From positions 1-7,182 of the forward strand of contig DBFBGQ010000105.1 in the NCBI GenBank assembly GCA_048201975.1: a stretch of DNA of 7,182 nt, in the 5' to 3' direction. Numbering within the stretch: the stretch's first letter is position 1; the number at the start of each line of letters is the position of its first letter. The position numbers and the translations under genes were made by a program. The notes under the pieces are model-generated. The model was not told where the DNA came from and ran no database searches. It saw nothing but the letters and a program-made list of their open reading frames with translations. The DNA is from Egerieenecus sp048201975 (GTDB lineage: Bacteria; Bacillota; Clostridia; Christensenellales; Aristaeellaceae). This document shows, in pieces, positions 1 to 6,961 of the stretch.

Positions 1-45
1 CACTGTGCCGGACTGCCATACACTCATGATACTTCTGTCTTATTC
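1..45. other. Unassigned left-edge sequence
   Basis: I see no supported gene, RNA gene or promoter here. One plus-strand frame is open from base 1 into the following non-coding region, but it has no start, no ribosome binding site and no recognisable protein motif. It may be the tail of intergenic sequence belonging to an upstream locus. Confidence 0.4.
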
Positions 46-96
46 AGTCAAGGTCGGGTCGTATTTGCTTCGCAAATCTCCACCCTTCCCTTGACT
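46..96. repeat. Nested inverted-repeat element (possible structured RNA or dispersed repeat)
   Basis: Three stems nest around one centre. AGTCAAGG (46-53) pairs perfectly with CCTTGACT (89-96). GGGT (56-59) pairs with ACCC (82-85). ATTTGC (63-68) pairs with GCAAAT (72-77) around a TTC triloop. Small asymmetric internal loops separate the stems. No T-run follows on either strand, so it does not look like a simple intrinsic terminator. The fold works on either strand. It could be an RNA structure, a REP/MITE-like dispersed repeat or the end of an upstream transcript; the sequence alone does not decide. Confidence 0.6.
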
Positions 97-142
97 TCCT
101 CGCTGCGCTTTGGGTGTAACCTATGTTTGACACTCTTACAAT

Positions 143-159
143 ATGCATCAAGGATGCAT
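143..159. promoter_or_regulatory. Palindromic candidate operator upstream of the GH3 promoter
   Basis: ATGCATC (143-149) and GATGCAT (153-159) form a perfect 7-bp inverted repeat around AAG. The site ends 11 bases before the -35 box of the promoter at 171-199, centred near -55 from the predicted start of transcription. That position suits an activator of the downstream glycoside hydrolase gene. No matching copy was noticed upstream of the other genes. The role as a protein-binding site is inferred. Confidence 0.45.
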
Positions 160-170
160 GCAAGCGGAGG

Positions 171-199
171 TTGGAATTTTCCTAGAAATTGTGTATAAT
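171..199 (+). promoter_or_regulatory. Sigma-A type promoter for the GH3 gene
   Basis: A -35 box TTGGAA (171-176) and a perfect -10 box TATAAT (194-199) are separated by exactly 17 bases. Transcription would begin near 206, giving a leader of about 130 bases before the start codon at 337. The spacer contains a small GGAA-TT-TTCC inverted repeat (173-182). This is the best promoter match in the window. Confidence 0.8.
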
Positions 200-249
200 A
201 TTCGTATTTTGCGTTGATGAGCAAGCATTTCCTGCTGCTGGTGCGCAAT

Positions 250-288
250 CTTTATGCTCGAAGGCATACGCCCGATGCCATAATAAAG
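250..288 (+). other. Nested hairpin in the GH3 leader
   Basis: Within the predicted 5' leader, CTTTAT (250-255) pairs with ATAAAG (283-288), and inside it GGCAT (263-267) pairs with ATGCC (275-279) around a 7-base loop. I do not recognise a known riboswitch class. There is no T-run after it, so it is not a terminator. It may stabilise the mRNA or be incidental. Confidence 0.35.
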
Positions 289-336
289 CAAAAGGGCAAC
301 GGTACACGCCCGGAGAAATGAAAGGAGTGCGGAAAA

Positions 337-2823
337 ATGAGAAAACTCTCCCTGTTGCTGGTGGCAGTCATGCTTTTGACGTCTGTCAGCATCCCTACCC
401 TTGCCGAGGAATCGGTCATCCAGGAGAGCGCCTCCGGCTTCTATTATATTGAAGCCGAAGGGGATCGCCCACGGCTGAGCGCGGTCTCCTCGGAGAAATT
501 CATGCAGGTAGACGGCGAATGGTTCAAGGATATGAACGGTAACGGCGAGCTGGACGCCTACGAGGATTGGCGGCTGACATCCGAAGAGCGCACGGCGGAC
601 CTGCTGACCAAGATGAGCCTTCAGCAGAAGGCAGGCACGCTGGCCTTTGGCGGCATTGGCGGAAAGAACGGCATCACCGTGACGAATTTCTCGGGCGATG
701 ATCTGTCCACCGGCCAGACGGGCGTTGCTTTCATCCAGCCTGACTCGGAGCAGATGAACAACAATACGGACCCGTACATCACGGTGGATGGCGTCGTCTA
801 CGCGCCTGTGGCGTACCAGATCCAGCAGATGTATGAAACGACGATGATCGCGGCTATGACTGGCATGCCCAAGGATCAGCTGGACGTGCTGAACAAGATC
901 CAGTCCATCGCAGAGGACACCGAGCTGGGCATTCCGGTGGTGTTCTCCGGCGACCGCACCTACAACACCTGGGGCGGCATGATCGACGCCGCACACTACG
1001 CCTTCGGCGTGGCCCGCGACGAGGAGCTGCTCTATAACCTGTACAGCGAGTATGCCAAGGAATCGGTAGCCCTGGGCTATCATCAGGTGTTCCATGGCTA
1101 CGGAAATGAAATCGGTTCCTTCTACGGCGACGATCCTACATACATTGCCACCATGGCCGCGCTGGAGACCCGCGCCTATGAGGACAATGGGTTCAACAGC
1201 CATTCCAAGCACTTCATCGCCCGCGGCGGGCGCAGCAGCTATGCTTCCGCGCGCTCCGAGGCGGACCTGATCGACAGCTGGTTGGTGGGCTGGAAGGCTG
1301 TTGTGGACGCCGGCACGCAGTGGATTATGACCAACAACGCGGAAGGCCGCACCCCCGGCTTGCAGGGTTATACCGATAAGGAAACCTACAAGATTCTGCG
1401 GGAGGACCTGGGGTATGAAGGCATCATTTGCCTGGACTGGCCGCTGTCTGCCAGCTCGGTGATGAACCTGACCGGCGTGACCACCGATGGCATCGACATT
1501 TCCACCCTGACGCTGGGCGAACGCTATACGCTGATTCTGGATGTGGGTATCGATATGTTCAGCTGCTATAGCATCAACCCGGGCGTGGAGATCAACGACG
1601 TGGATGAGCAGGTCACCAACTGCTATCATCCGGACGCGATCGTGGCGGAGATCGAGGCCGGCAAGTACACCGAGGAAGCGCTGGATGTGCATGTGGGCCG
1701 CGTGCTGAAGAATAAGTTTGATCTGGGCATTTTCGAGAACCCGTACCGCGATTGGGAAGAAGCGCTGGAGGTCATCGGCGAGGGCGCTGCCGACACCAGC
1801 GTCATCCCCATGAGCAATGAGGATATCAACACGCTGCGCCGTTCCGAAATCACCGAAATGGAAGAGCAGCTGATGGTCGAATCCACCATTCTGCTCAAGA
1901 ATGACGGCGTTCTCCCGCTGACGGCGGACAAGAAGATCTTTGTGGATTCCACCGCTGCAGCCAGCAAGGAAAAGCTGACGGCGGCCATCGCGGAGAAGGC
2001 CACGGTGGTGGAAACGCTGGAGGAAGCTGACGTGTGCGTGATCGAGGTCTCCAGCTTCAATGATGCATACGAGCTGATGATCGAGGATGCGCAGATTGCG
2101 AACGTACCGGTCGTGACCATCTTTGAGGGCACCGTGTCTTCCGAGCCTGATCTTCAGGCGTTTGTGAATGCGTCGGCGCTGCTCATGCAGACCTACAACA
2201 ATACCCCGGACCACGGCTCCTCCGTGGGCTCCTTCTACCGCTACGTGACCCCGTCCGTGACGGCGCAGATGCTCTTTGGCGAAAAGGAACCGACCGGCAA
2301 GACGCTCTTCGAGCTGGCGTACAACTCGGAGGATAAGACCCTTGCGTGGGGCGAGCTCCAGGATGACATTGGCGTGGACAGCGCGACGCGCCTGTACATG
2401 GCGATGCTGGCCAAGCAGAATCCGGAAATTGACATGCCCAACAACCTGGGCGATGTCATTGTGACCACTGATTATGGCATCAGCTATTCCAATCCCGCGA
2501 ACATCGAGCTGAGCTTGCTGACCGTGCCGAAGACCACCGTGACGGAGGAAGTGGATACCGGTAGTTCCACCAGCACGCAGACCAGCGTGGTCAATGCGTC
2601 TCCCAAGGCGGGCGAACCCTTTGAAATCCATTTTGTCGCCAACAACAACGGCGGCGCCGGCATGATCACCGTGCAGGTGAAGGATGGCGACACCGTCGTG
2701 GCGGAAAAGCTGGTTGGCGTGGCGGAGAATCAGTTCCGCGTGATTACCATGGAGCTGGCGCTGGATGCTGGCGAGCATGTCATCACCGTGGGCGGCATGA
2801 GCGAGACCATTGTGGTGGAGTGA
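337..2823 (+). CDS. Secreted glycoside hydrolase family 3 protein with EF-hand-like loop and C-terminal beta-sandwich
   Basis: Probable exported family 3 glycoside hydrolase (beta-glucosidase-like), 828 residues; the family removes sugars from non-reducing ends with retention. The start is supported by AAAGGAG at 321-327, nine bases before the ATG. Residues 1-23 form a signal peptide ending PTLA, with no lipobox. Residues 65-76 match a canonical EF-hand loop (D65, N67, N69, G70, D73, E76), a feature seen in related GH3 enzymes. The N-terminal barrel carries SGDRTYN (204-210), NEIGSFYGDDP (257-267) and KHFIARGG (291-298). GYEGIICLDW (359-368) places D367 as the likely nucleophile. The C-terminal domain starts at STILLKNDGVLPL (516-528) and includes LFGEKEPTGKT (646-656) and TTDYGISY (710-717). 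The acid/base glutamate could not be assigned; E570, E579, E597 and E603 are candidates. A Ser/Thr-rich linker (741-750) leads to a roughly 75-residue CARDB/Ig-like beta-sandwich. Substrate is unknown. It is first in a run of three genes for exported proteins. Confidence 0.9.
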   Translation: MRKLSLLLVAVMLLTSVSIPTLAEESVIQESASGFYYIEAEGDRPRLSAVSSEKFMQVDGEWFKDMNGNGELDAYEDWRLTSEERTADLLTKMSLQQKAGTLAFGGIGGKNGITVTNFSGDDLSTGQTGVAFIQPDSEQMNNNTDPYITVDGVVYAPVAYQIQQMYETTMIAAMTGMPKDQLDVLNKIQSIAEDTELGIPVVFSGDRTYNTWGGMIDAAHYAFGVARDEELLYNLYSEYAKESVALGYHQVFHGYGNEIGSFYGDDPTYIATMAALETRAYEDNGFNSHSKHFIARGGRSSYASARSEADLIDSWLVGWKAVVDAGTQWIMTNNAEGRTPGLQGYTDKETYKILREDLGYEGIICLDWPLSASSVMNLTGVTTDGIDISTLTLGERYTLILDVGIDMFSCYSINPGVEINDVDEQVTNCYHPDAIVAEIEAGKYTEEALDVHVGRVLKNKFDLGIFENPYRDWEEALEVIGEGAADTSVIPMSNEDINTLRRSEITEMEEQLMVESTILLKNDGVLPLTADKKIFVDSTAAASKEKLTAAIAEKATVVETLEEADVCVIEVSSFNDAYELMIEDAQIANVPVVTIFEGTVSSEPDLQAFVNASALLMQTYNNTPDHGSSVGSFYRYVTPSVTAQMLFGEKEPTGKTLFELAYNSEDKTLAWGELQDDIGVDSATRLYMAMLAKQNPEIDMPNNLGDVIVTTDYGISYSNPANIELSLLTVPKTTVTEEVDTGSSTSTQTSVVNASPKAGEPFEIHFVANNNGGAGMITVQVKDGDTVVAEKLVGVAENQFRVITMELALDAGEHVITVGGMSETIVVE

Positions 2824-2865
2824 ATCGCTGACGTGGTAAGCATGACGGGATAAGGCATGAACCCC

Positions 2866-2899
2866 GGCCGGGAGCGGGAAAACCGTCTCCCGGCCTTTT
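2866..2899 (+). terminator. Intrinsic terminator or attenuator between the GH3 and beta-helix genes
   Basis: GGCCGGGAG (2866-2874) pairs perfectly with CTCCCGGCC (2887-2895) over 9 bp, and an inner CGG/CCG (2875-2877 with 2883-2885) can extend it. TTTT follows at 2896-2899. The stem is strong but the T-run is short, so termination may be partial. It ends only about 10 bases before the ribosome binding site of the next gene, leaving no room for a promoter between them. Confidence 0.75.
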
Positions 2900-2920
2900 C
2901 GCTGGGGAAAGAGGATGCGC

Positions 2921-4357
2921 ATGAAAAAAGTCATTTGGATTGCCCTGCTGCTGTGCGCGCTTTTGTTTTCTGCCGCAGCGAGGGCGGAAACATACGCGGT
3001 TTCACCGCAGGGCATGAGCGTGACGCAGGCGCTGGCGCTTTGCGCGGACGGAGATGTCATCGAGCTGGAAACGGGCGTTTACACGGAGGAAACGGAGACA
3101 TTTCCGCTCACCGTGACCAAATCGGTCACCCTGCGCGCTGCGGACGGCGCTCAGCCTGTCATAGACGCGCCGGCATTTCAGGCCGCGTTCCGGATTGAAG
3201 CCGACGCTGTGACCCTGAGCGACCTGGAGATTTGCTTCCGGCGCACGGGCATCTATGCCCTGGGGAACGATATGCGCGTGGAGCGTTGCCGCATATGGCT
3301 GGCAGATGAAGCGTGGCGCACCTCCTCCTGCGGAATGTGGTGCGGCGGGATTTACGGCATGACCGTGCTGGACTGCGACTTTGTGGGCTGCGGTATTTCG
3401 CTGGCCGGGCCGCCCATTTCTGAAAGCAGCGCGGGCAAGCCCGTGCTCACCGGCTTGTTTGAGGTGGGGGAGGATGTGGCCTACTTTACCTCGCACACCA
3501 TCGAGAACTGTACGGTGAACGGCAAGACGCTGTATTATGCCGTGTCCCAGGAGGAAGTCCGCGTGCCCGAAGGAGCGGGGCAGATTATCTGCTGCGATTG
3601 CGATAAGGTGAGCGTTGCCAATGCAGACGTTTCAGACGGCTCCATGGGCATGGTGCTGGTGTACAACCGGCGCGTGGAGCTGGAAAACTGCCAGGCGGAC
3701 CGCTGCGGTGTGTTCGGCATCTACGTGGCCAAGTGCGACAGCGGCGTGCTGACCGCGTGCTCCGCCACGGAAACCAATCATGGCCTGGATATCCGCGCAT
3801 GCAAGCATATGCTGCTTGCGTCATGCACGGCCCAGGACTGCGACCAGGGGCTGTTTTTCTCCCTGGTGCAGGACAGCGCCATGCTGGACTGCCAGGTGAC
3901 CGGAACGGGGCAGGGATACTTCATGGCCGGCGGCCAGGGCAATCTGCTGCGGGGCTGCGTGGCGACGGATTGTGAGAATGGATTCAACTTGCAAAAGGAA
4001 GGGCATGTGCTGATGACGGGCTGCACGATCACCGGATGCACCGTGTGCGGCGTGCGGCTGGACGCCACGCCTGCGGCATTTTCGAACAATACGCTGCGGG
4101 ATAACTGGGTGGCGGTCATGGCGTATGGCGGCGTTTCCTTTGACATGGCGGACAATTTGTTTGAGGGCAGCCAATGCTGCGGACTGTATCTGCGGGATAT
4201 CGGGCCCAGCCGCCTGACGGGTAACGTGTTCACCGGCGACGGCGGGGACAGCGTGCAGGCAATCGGCACGCTGGGCGCGAGCCTGTGGCTTGGAAATACG
4301 CTGGATCAGCCCGTGAATGCGCTGCAGGCGACCGATGCGTTCGCCCTGACGGAATAG
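2921..4357 (+). CDS. Secreted cysteine-rich right-handed beta-helix protein
   Basis: Exported protein of 478 residues in the pectin-lyase-like parallel beta-helix fold (NosD/DUF1565-like). The ATG at 2921 is preferred because AGAGG (2910-2914) lies six bases before it and it gives a typical MKK signal peptide; an in-frame ATG at 2915 touches that site. Residues 1-22 are a signal peptide ending ARA. Residues 24-83 match the usual N-terminal cap of such proteins (ALALCADGDVIELETGVYTE, then FPLTVTKSVTL). From about residue 234 coils repeat every 22-24 residues. The same coil position holds C257, C280, C302, C324, C346 and C368, then N390, N412, N435 and N459. The mature protein has 26 cysteines in about 456 residues, unusual for an export product. 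No catalytic set of a known polysaccharide lyase is evident, so binding, structural and lyase roles all remain open. A terminator-like hairpin lies just upstream, so expression may depend on read-through or on a weak promoter upstream of it. Confidence 0.82.
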   Translation: MKKVIWIALLLCALLFSAAARAETYAVSPQGMSVTQALALCADGDVIELETGVYTEETETFPLTVTKSVTLRAADGAQPVIDAPAFQAAFRIEADAVTLSDLEICFRRTGIYALGNDMRVERCRIWLADEAWRTSSCGMWCGGIYGMTVLDCDFVGCGISLAGPPISESSAGKPVLTGLFEVGEDVAYFTSHTIENCTVNGKTLYYAVSQEEVRVPEGAGQIICCDCDKVSVANADVSDGSMGMVLVYNRRVELENCQADRCGVFGIYVAKCDSGVLTACSATETNHGLDIRACKHMLLASCTAQDCDQGLFFSLVQDSAMLDCQVTGTGQGYFMAGGQGNLLRGCVATDCENGFNLQKEGHVLMTGCTITGCTVCGVRLDATPAAFSNNTLRDNWVAVMAYGGVSFDMADNLFEGSQCCGLYLRDIGPSRLTGNVFTGDGGDSVQAIGTLGASLWLGNTLDQPVNALQATDAFALTE

Positions 4358-4480
4358 GCCAGGTTTCGGATTTTCCCGCTTTCTGTGTATGAATATCCTG
4401 CTTTTGGAGCCTCAAAAAATGATATGATAACCTTGTGATAAGCCGGAAGAAAACCTTCCCACCATGAAAGGAGAAAGCCT
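4358..4480 (+). promoter_or_regulatory. Intergenic region with candidate promoter for the CBM9-like gene
   Basis: A -10-like TATGAT lies at 4423-4428, but the -35 candidates (CTTTTG near 4401, TTTGGA at 4403) are weak or wrongly spaced. TGATAA occurs twice (4425-4430 and 4436-4441), 11 bases or about one helical turn apart. A small GGAAG/CTTCC hairpin (4445-4459) precedes the ribosome binding site. No terminator is seen after the beta-helix gene, so co-transcription of the two genes is equally possible. Confidence 0.35.
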
Positions 4481-5266
4481 ATGAAAAAGACGCTCAAACT
4501 GATTGCCTGCGCCATGGCGGCCTTGCTGCTGGCTGTTCCCGCTCTGGCGGAGGAAACTGCCCGCCCCTCCATTACCGCCTATAAGGCCGATAACATTGTG
4601 ATTGACGGCAAGTTGGACGAGTGGAACCTGGAGTCCCCCGCTGTTGTGAATGACGCTACGCAGGTGATCCGCGACGTGGTGTTCTGGCAGGGCGCGAACG
4701 ATTGCTCCGCCATATTCTATCTCTCCTGGGATGAGGAGAACCTGTATATGGCCGCCGATGTAACGGAGGATACGCCCCTGGGAGCCATTGAAATGCTGCC
4801 CATCGACGGCGAGGACAACCTGAAACTGTACATCTCCACGGATCCTAATGCAGACCCTGAGCGTCAGGAATATGGTACCAACGATTTCCTGGTGTACTTT
4901 GTCATGGATGAGGGATATTGGGATACTGCCATCGACCGCTCCATGGTGCCCAAGGATGCCCGGCATCGGTTTGTCAGCGCGGGCATGGACGGCGGCGAAA
5001 GCGTCCTGGAGGGCTACGAATGCGCCATTCAGATGACGGCCACCGGCTTCACCTGGGAGGCTGTGATTCCGTGGGCCTGCTTCTCCAACACGGAGATTGA
5101 GGTGTATACCCCCGCGGCAGGCGATACGCTCAGCTGCAATTTTGCCATCACCGACATCAGCTATCCGTGCCCTGGCACGGAGTATATTCCGCAACTGGCG
5201 TGGAGCGGCGACCTCAAGATCAACACCAATCCCAGCCTGTGGGGCAGCGTAACGCTGGCGGAATAA
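4481..5266 (+). CDS. Secreted CBM9/DOMON-like carbohydrate-binding protein
   Basis: Exported protein of 261 residues built as a signal peptide plus one family-9-like carbohydrate-binding (DOMON-like) beta-sandwich. The start is supported by GAAAGGAG (4466-4473), seven bases before the ATG. Residues 1-23 form a signal peptide ending in ALA. Family-like blocks run in order: IDGKLDEW (41-48), LSWDEENLYMAADVTED (81-97), EDNLKLYIST (111-120), GFTWEAVIPW (189-198), a late strand NFAITDIS (220-227) and the closing PSLWGSVTLAE (251-261). Trp residues at 47, 69, 83, 147, 192, 198, 241 and 254 include possible sugar-stacking residues. In this family the module is often attached to an enzyme; here it stands alone, with no anchor motif. 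It lies downstream of the hydrolase and beta-helix genes, consistent with a glycan-binding role, which is inferred. The ligand is unknown. Confidence 0.82.
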   Translation: MKKTLKLIACAMAALLLAVPALAEETARPSITAYKADNIVIDGKLDEWNLESPAVVNDATQVIRDVVFWQGANDCSAIFYLSWDEENLYMAADVTEDTPLGAIEMLPIDGEDNLKLYISTDPNADPERQEYGTNDFLVYFVMDEGYWDTAIDRSMVPKDARHRFVSAGMDGGESVLEGYECAIQMTATGFTWEAVIPWACFSNTEIEVYTPAAGDTLSCNFAITDISYPCPGTEYIPQLAWSGDLKINTNPSLWGSVTLAE

Positions 5267-5282
5267 GTCGGACGGTTTTCCG

Positions 5283-5298
5283 GACCGCGGATGCGGTC
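5283..5298 (+). other. Short hairpin after the CBM9-like gene
   Basis: GACCGC (5283-5288) pairs with GCGGTC (5293-5298) around a GGAT tetraloop. It lies 16 bases after the stop codon and about 30 bases before the main terminator, without a T-run of its own. It may protect the transcript 3' end or be incidental. Confidence 0.4.
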
Positions 5299-5327
5299 GC
5301 GCAATCCATCGAAAAGCGCATAGAGAG

Positions 5328-5359
5328 GTCGGAGGAGCGGCAGCCCCTCCGACTTTTTT
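5328..5359 (+). terminator. Rho-independent terminator after the three-gene run
   Basis: GTCGGAGG (5328-5335) pairs perfectly with CCTCCGAC (5346-5353) around a 10-base loop and is followed by six T residues (5354-5359). It lies about 60 bases after the CBM9-like stop codon. A second stem (CCGTCGCC with GGCGGCGG, 5361-5379, loop TTT) follows immediately. Neither has a good U-run in the minus direction, so no clear terminator is visible for the convergent kinase gene. Confidence 0.9.
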
Positions 5360-5404
5360 ACCGTCGCCTTTGGCGGCGGGCTCAGAAATCCATGGGAAAA
5401 AGCC

Positions 5405-6676
5405 TTACAATACCAGCCGCATTCGAAACAGCCCTTGCGTCCGTTCAAACTGGCATACGGCGCCATGCTTGGAACAGAGATTGGAGATGGACTGCATCCC
5501 CAGGCCATGCCCCTGCTGCTGGGCTACCGGAATGCCCTGCTCGTCAAAGGTCACTTTTTCATCGCAGGGGTTGGAAATTTCCATCATCAGCGAGGGCGCG
5601 CTTACGATGCGGCAATAGATTTCCCGCCGTTCGCTGGGCAACTTCATGTTGGCGCAGATGGCATTTTCCAGCGCGTTGGCGAGAACGATGGCCAGTTCGC
5701 TCTCATCCACCGGCAATTCGCTGGACAGGGAGATCCTTGCCTTTACCTGAATTTTCTGACGCTGAGCCTGGTCAAAGTAGGAGGCAAACACGGCGTCCAG
5801 CACGGGCGGACGGCACCAGTGCATTTCCTTTTGTTCATCCAGCTTCTTCTGGGCGGCGTTCAGGAAATCCAGCGCGGAGGTTTTGTCCCCCTGCGCCACC
5901 AGCTCCGCTGCAATTTGGAGCCTATGGCGCAGGTCGTGACGCTCCGTGCGGATGGCATCCTCGGTAGCCTTGACCGCGTCCATACGGCTTTGCAGCGCGG
6001 ATAGCTGTAGCGAGAATAGATGGGCATTGTGGCGGGCCTCGTTTTCGCTGCCCACACGTTCAAAAAAGAGATACATCAGGTAGTAGGCGCAGCCGCAGAC
6101 AAACAGCAGGCCATACATGGCCACGGATGCCGGAAACGGATCGGCGTAAAAATAGTTGTGGTAAATGTACAGCGTAAGCTCGGAGGTGGTGATGGGAATC
6201 AGGCAGATGAGCGTCCAGCCGGAATCCAACTGCCGCACCATCTGCCGGTAGGTCTGCCCGAACCGCTTCAACGCCAAGTACAGCAAAATCATCGAAACGA
6301 TCCGCACGCCCAGGGAGAGGAACGGAACCGTCGGGAAAAGCACCTGCGCCACAAAGCCATTCAACGCGCCCAGGCAGCCGACATAAGCGCCGTTTGCCAC
6401 GCTAAAGACGGTTCCCATTTTCCGGTAGCGGGAGCACCATACCGTACCCAGCGTATAGGGTGTTACCAATGTCAGCATTTGGTACTGGGAAAATGTTTTG
6501 AATCCGAACAGCGCGATTAGCACAACCTGGAGCGCCACCAGGCTCACAGCCATGGCCGTCCACCGAAACAGCCATATGCGCTTAGGCTGCCGCAATTCCA
6601 CCAAAGTCACCACGTAGATGCCTAGAAATACCTGTGTCGCAAGCAAAGACAGCGTTTGATAAAAATCCGAACCCAT
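5405..6676 (-). CDS. AgrC-like GHKL membrane sensor histidine kinase
   Basis: Membrane histidine kinase of 423 residues. The ATG at 6676 is preferred over an in-frame TTG at 6682 because GAGGAG (6691-6686) lies nine bases before the ATG but only three before the TTG. Residues 1-206 hold six or seven hydrophobic segments (approximately 8-25, 35-58, 68-82, 87-113, 118-137, 154-172, 184-206), the AgrC/ComD-type layout for sensing an extracellular or membrane signal. Residues 207-245 look like a helical linker. The H-box ERHDLRHR gives H247 as the likely phosphorylated residue. The N-box NALENAI (334-340) and G-box GHGLGM (389-394) mark the ATP-binding GHKL domain; ISNPCDE (367-373) fits the region before it. 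Kinases of this group usually pair with a LytTR response regulator, but none lies in the window. It converges on the CBM9-like gene; a functional link is only inferred. Confidence 0.9.
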   Translation of the reverse strand: MGSDFYQTLSLLATQVFLGIYVVTLVELRQPKRIWLFRWTAMAVSLVALQVVLIALFGFKTFSQYQMLTLVTPYTLGTVWCSRYRKMGTVFSVANGAYVGCLGALNGFVAQVLFPTVPFLSLGVRIVSMILLYLALKRFGQTYRQMVRQLDSGWTLICLIPITTSELTLYIYHNYFYADPFPASVAMYGLLFVCGCAYYLMYLFFERVGSENEARHNAHLFSLQLSALQSRMDAVKATEDAIRTERHDLRHRLQIAAELVAQGDKTSALDFLNAAQKKLDEQKEMHWCRPPVLDAVFASYFDQAQRQKIQVKARISLSSELPVDESELAIVLANALENAICANMKLPSERREIYCRIVSAPSLMMEISNPCDEKVTFDEQGIPVAQQQGHGLGMQSISNLCSKHGAVCQFERTQGLFRMRLVL

Positions 6677-6953
6677 ACGCAATCTCTCCTCAAGGCGCCG
6701 CCGAATCGCCGTGCGAAATCTTTTTCAAGCCGAGAACCGCCGCCTCCGGCCGATGGATCATCCGTTGCCGCCATCCGGGGGCGCGGAGTCAGTCGCTGCC
6801 GGCCGTCCAGGAAGGCTCCGGCTACCAGCGCCGGGACCTTGCGAGAAAACACGTCAACGGCGACCGGGCCGTTCCTATGGCCTCCATGCGCCGTATACGC
6901 TTTGCCGGCAACTCGAGGAAGCCAACTTTCGACTTTTTTTCAGCAATACAACG
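6677..6953 (-). other. Long GC-rich 5' leader of the kinase gene
   Basis: If the promoter at 6960-6988 is used, the kinase mRNA has about 277 untranslated bases, largely GC-rich. Several self-complementary segments occur, such as CCGGC/GCCGG around 6816-6834 and GATGG/CCATC around 6752-6775. No known riboswitch consensus was recognised. Frames that stay open here on either strand have no ribosome binding site, no family motif and Arg/Gly-rich composition, so I do not call a gene. Confidence 0.4.
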
Positions 6954-6961
6954 AAAAAAAG
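6933..6961. repeat. A/T inverted repeat overlapping the kinase promoter
   Basis: CTTTTTTTC (6933-6941) and GAAAAAAAG (6953-6961) are perfect 9-bp inverted arms around 11 bases. One arm overlaps the predicted minus-strand -10 box (6960-6965) and the transcription start. This could be a repressor site, a bent-DNA element or a hairpin at the mRNA 5' end. Confidence 0.5.

Noticed and set aside
127..132. Perfect TTGACA -35 box
   Set aside because: No -10 box lies 16-18 bases downstream; the TATAAT at 194 is paired with TTGGAA at 171 instead.
48..248. Minus-strand 66-codon frame over the structured left region
   Set aside because: It crosses the inverted-repeat element, the palindrome and the promoter, with no ribosome binding site or recognisable domain.
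148..3060. A 970-codon open frame on the minus strand opposite the GH3 gene
   Set aside because: It mirrors the GH3 coding strand and extends past both ends of it. It is rich in His, Arg, Gly and Ala, has no family motif and no supported start. It is best explained by codon bias of the real gene.
5435..6004. Plus-strand 189-codon frame inside the kinase gene
   Set aside because: It is antisense to the kinase catalytic domain, whose H, N and G boxes are clear on the minus strand.
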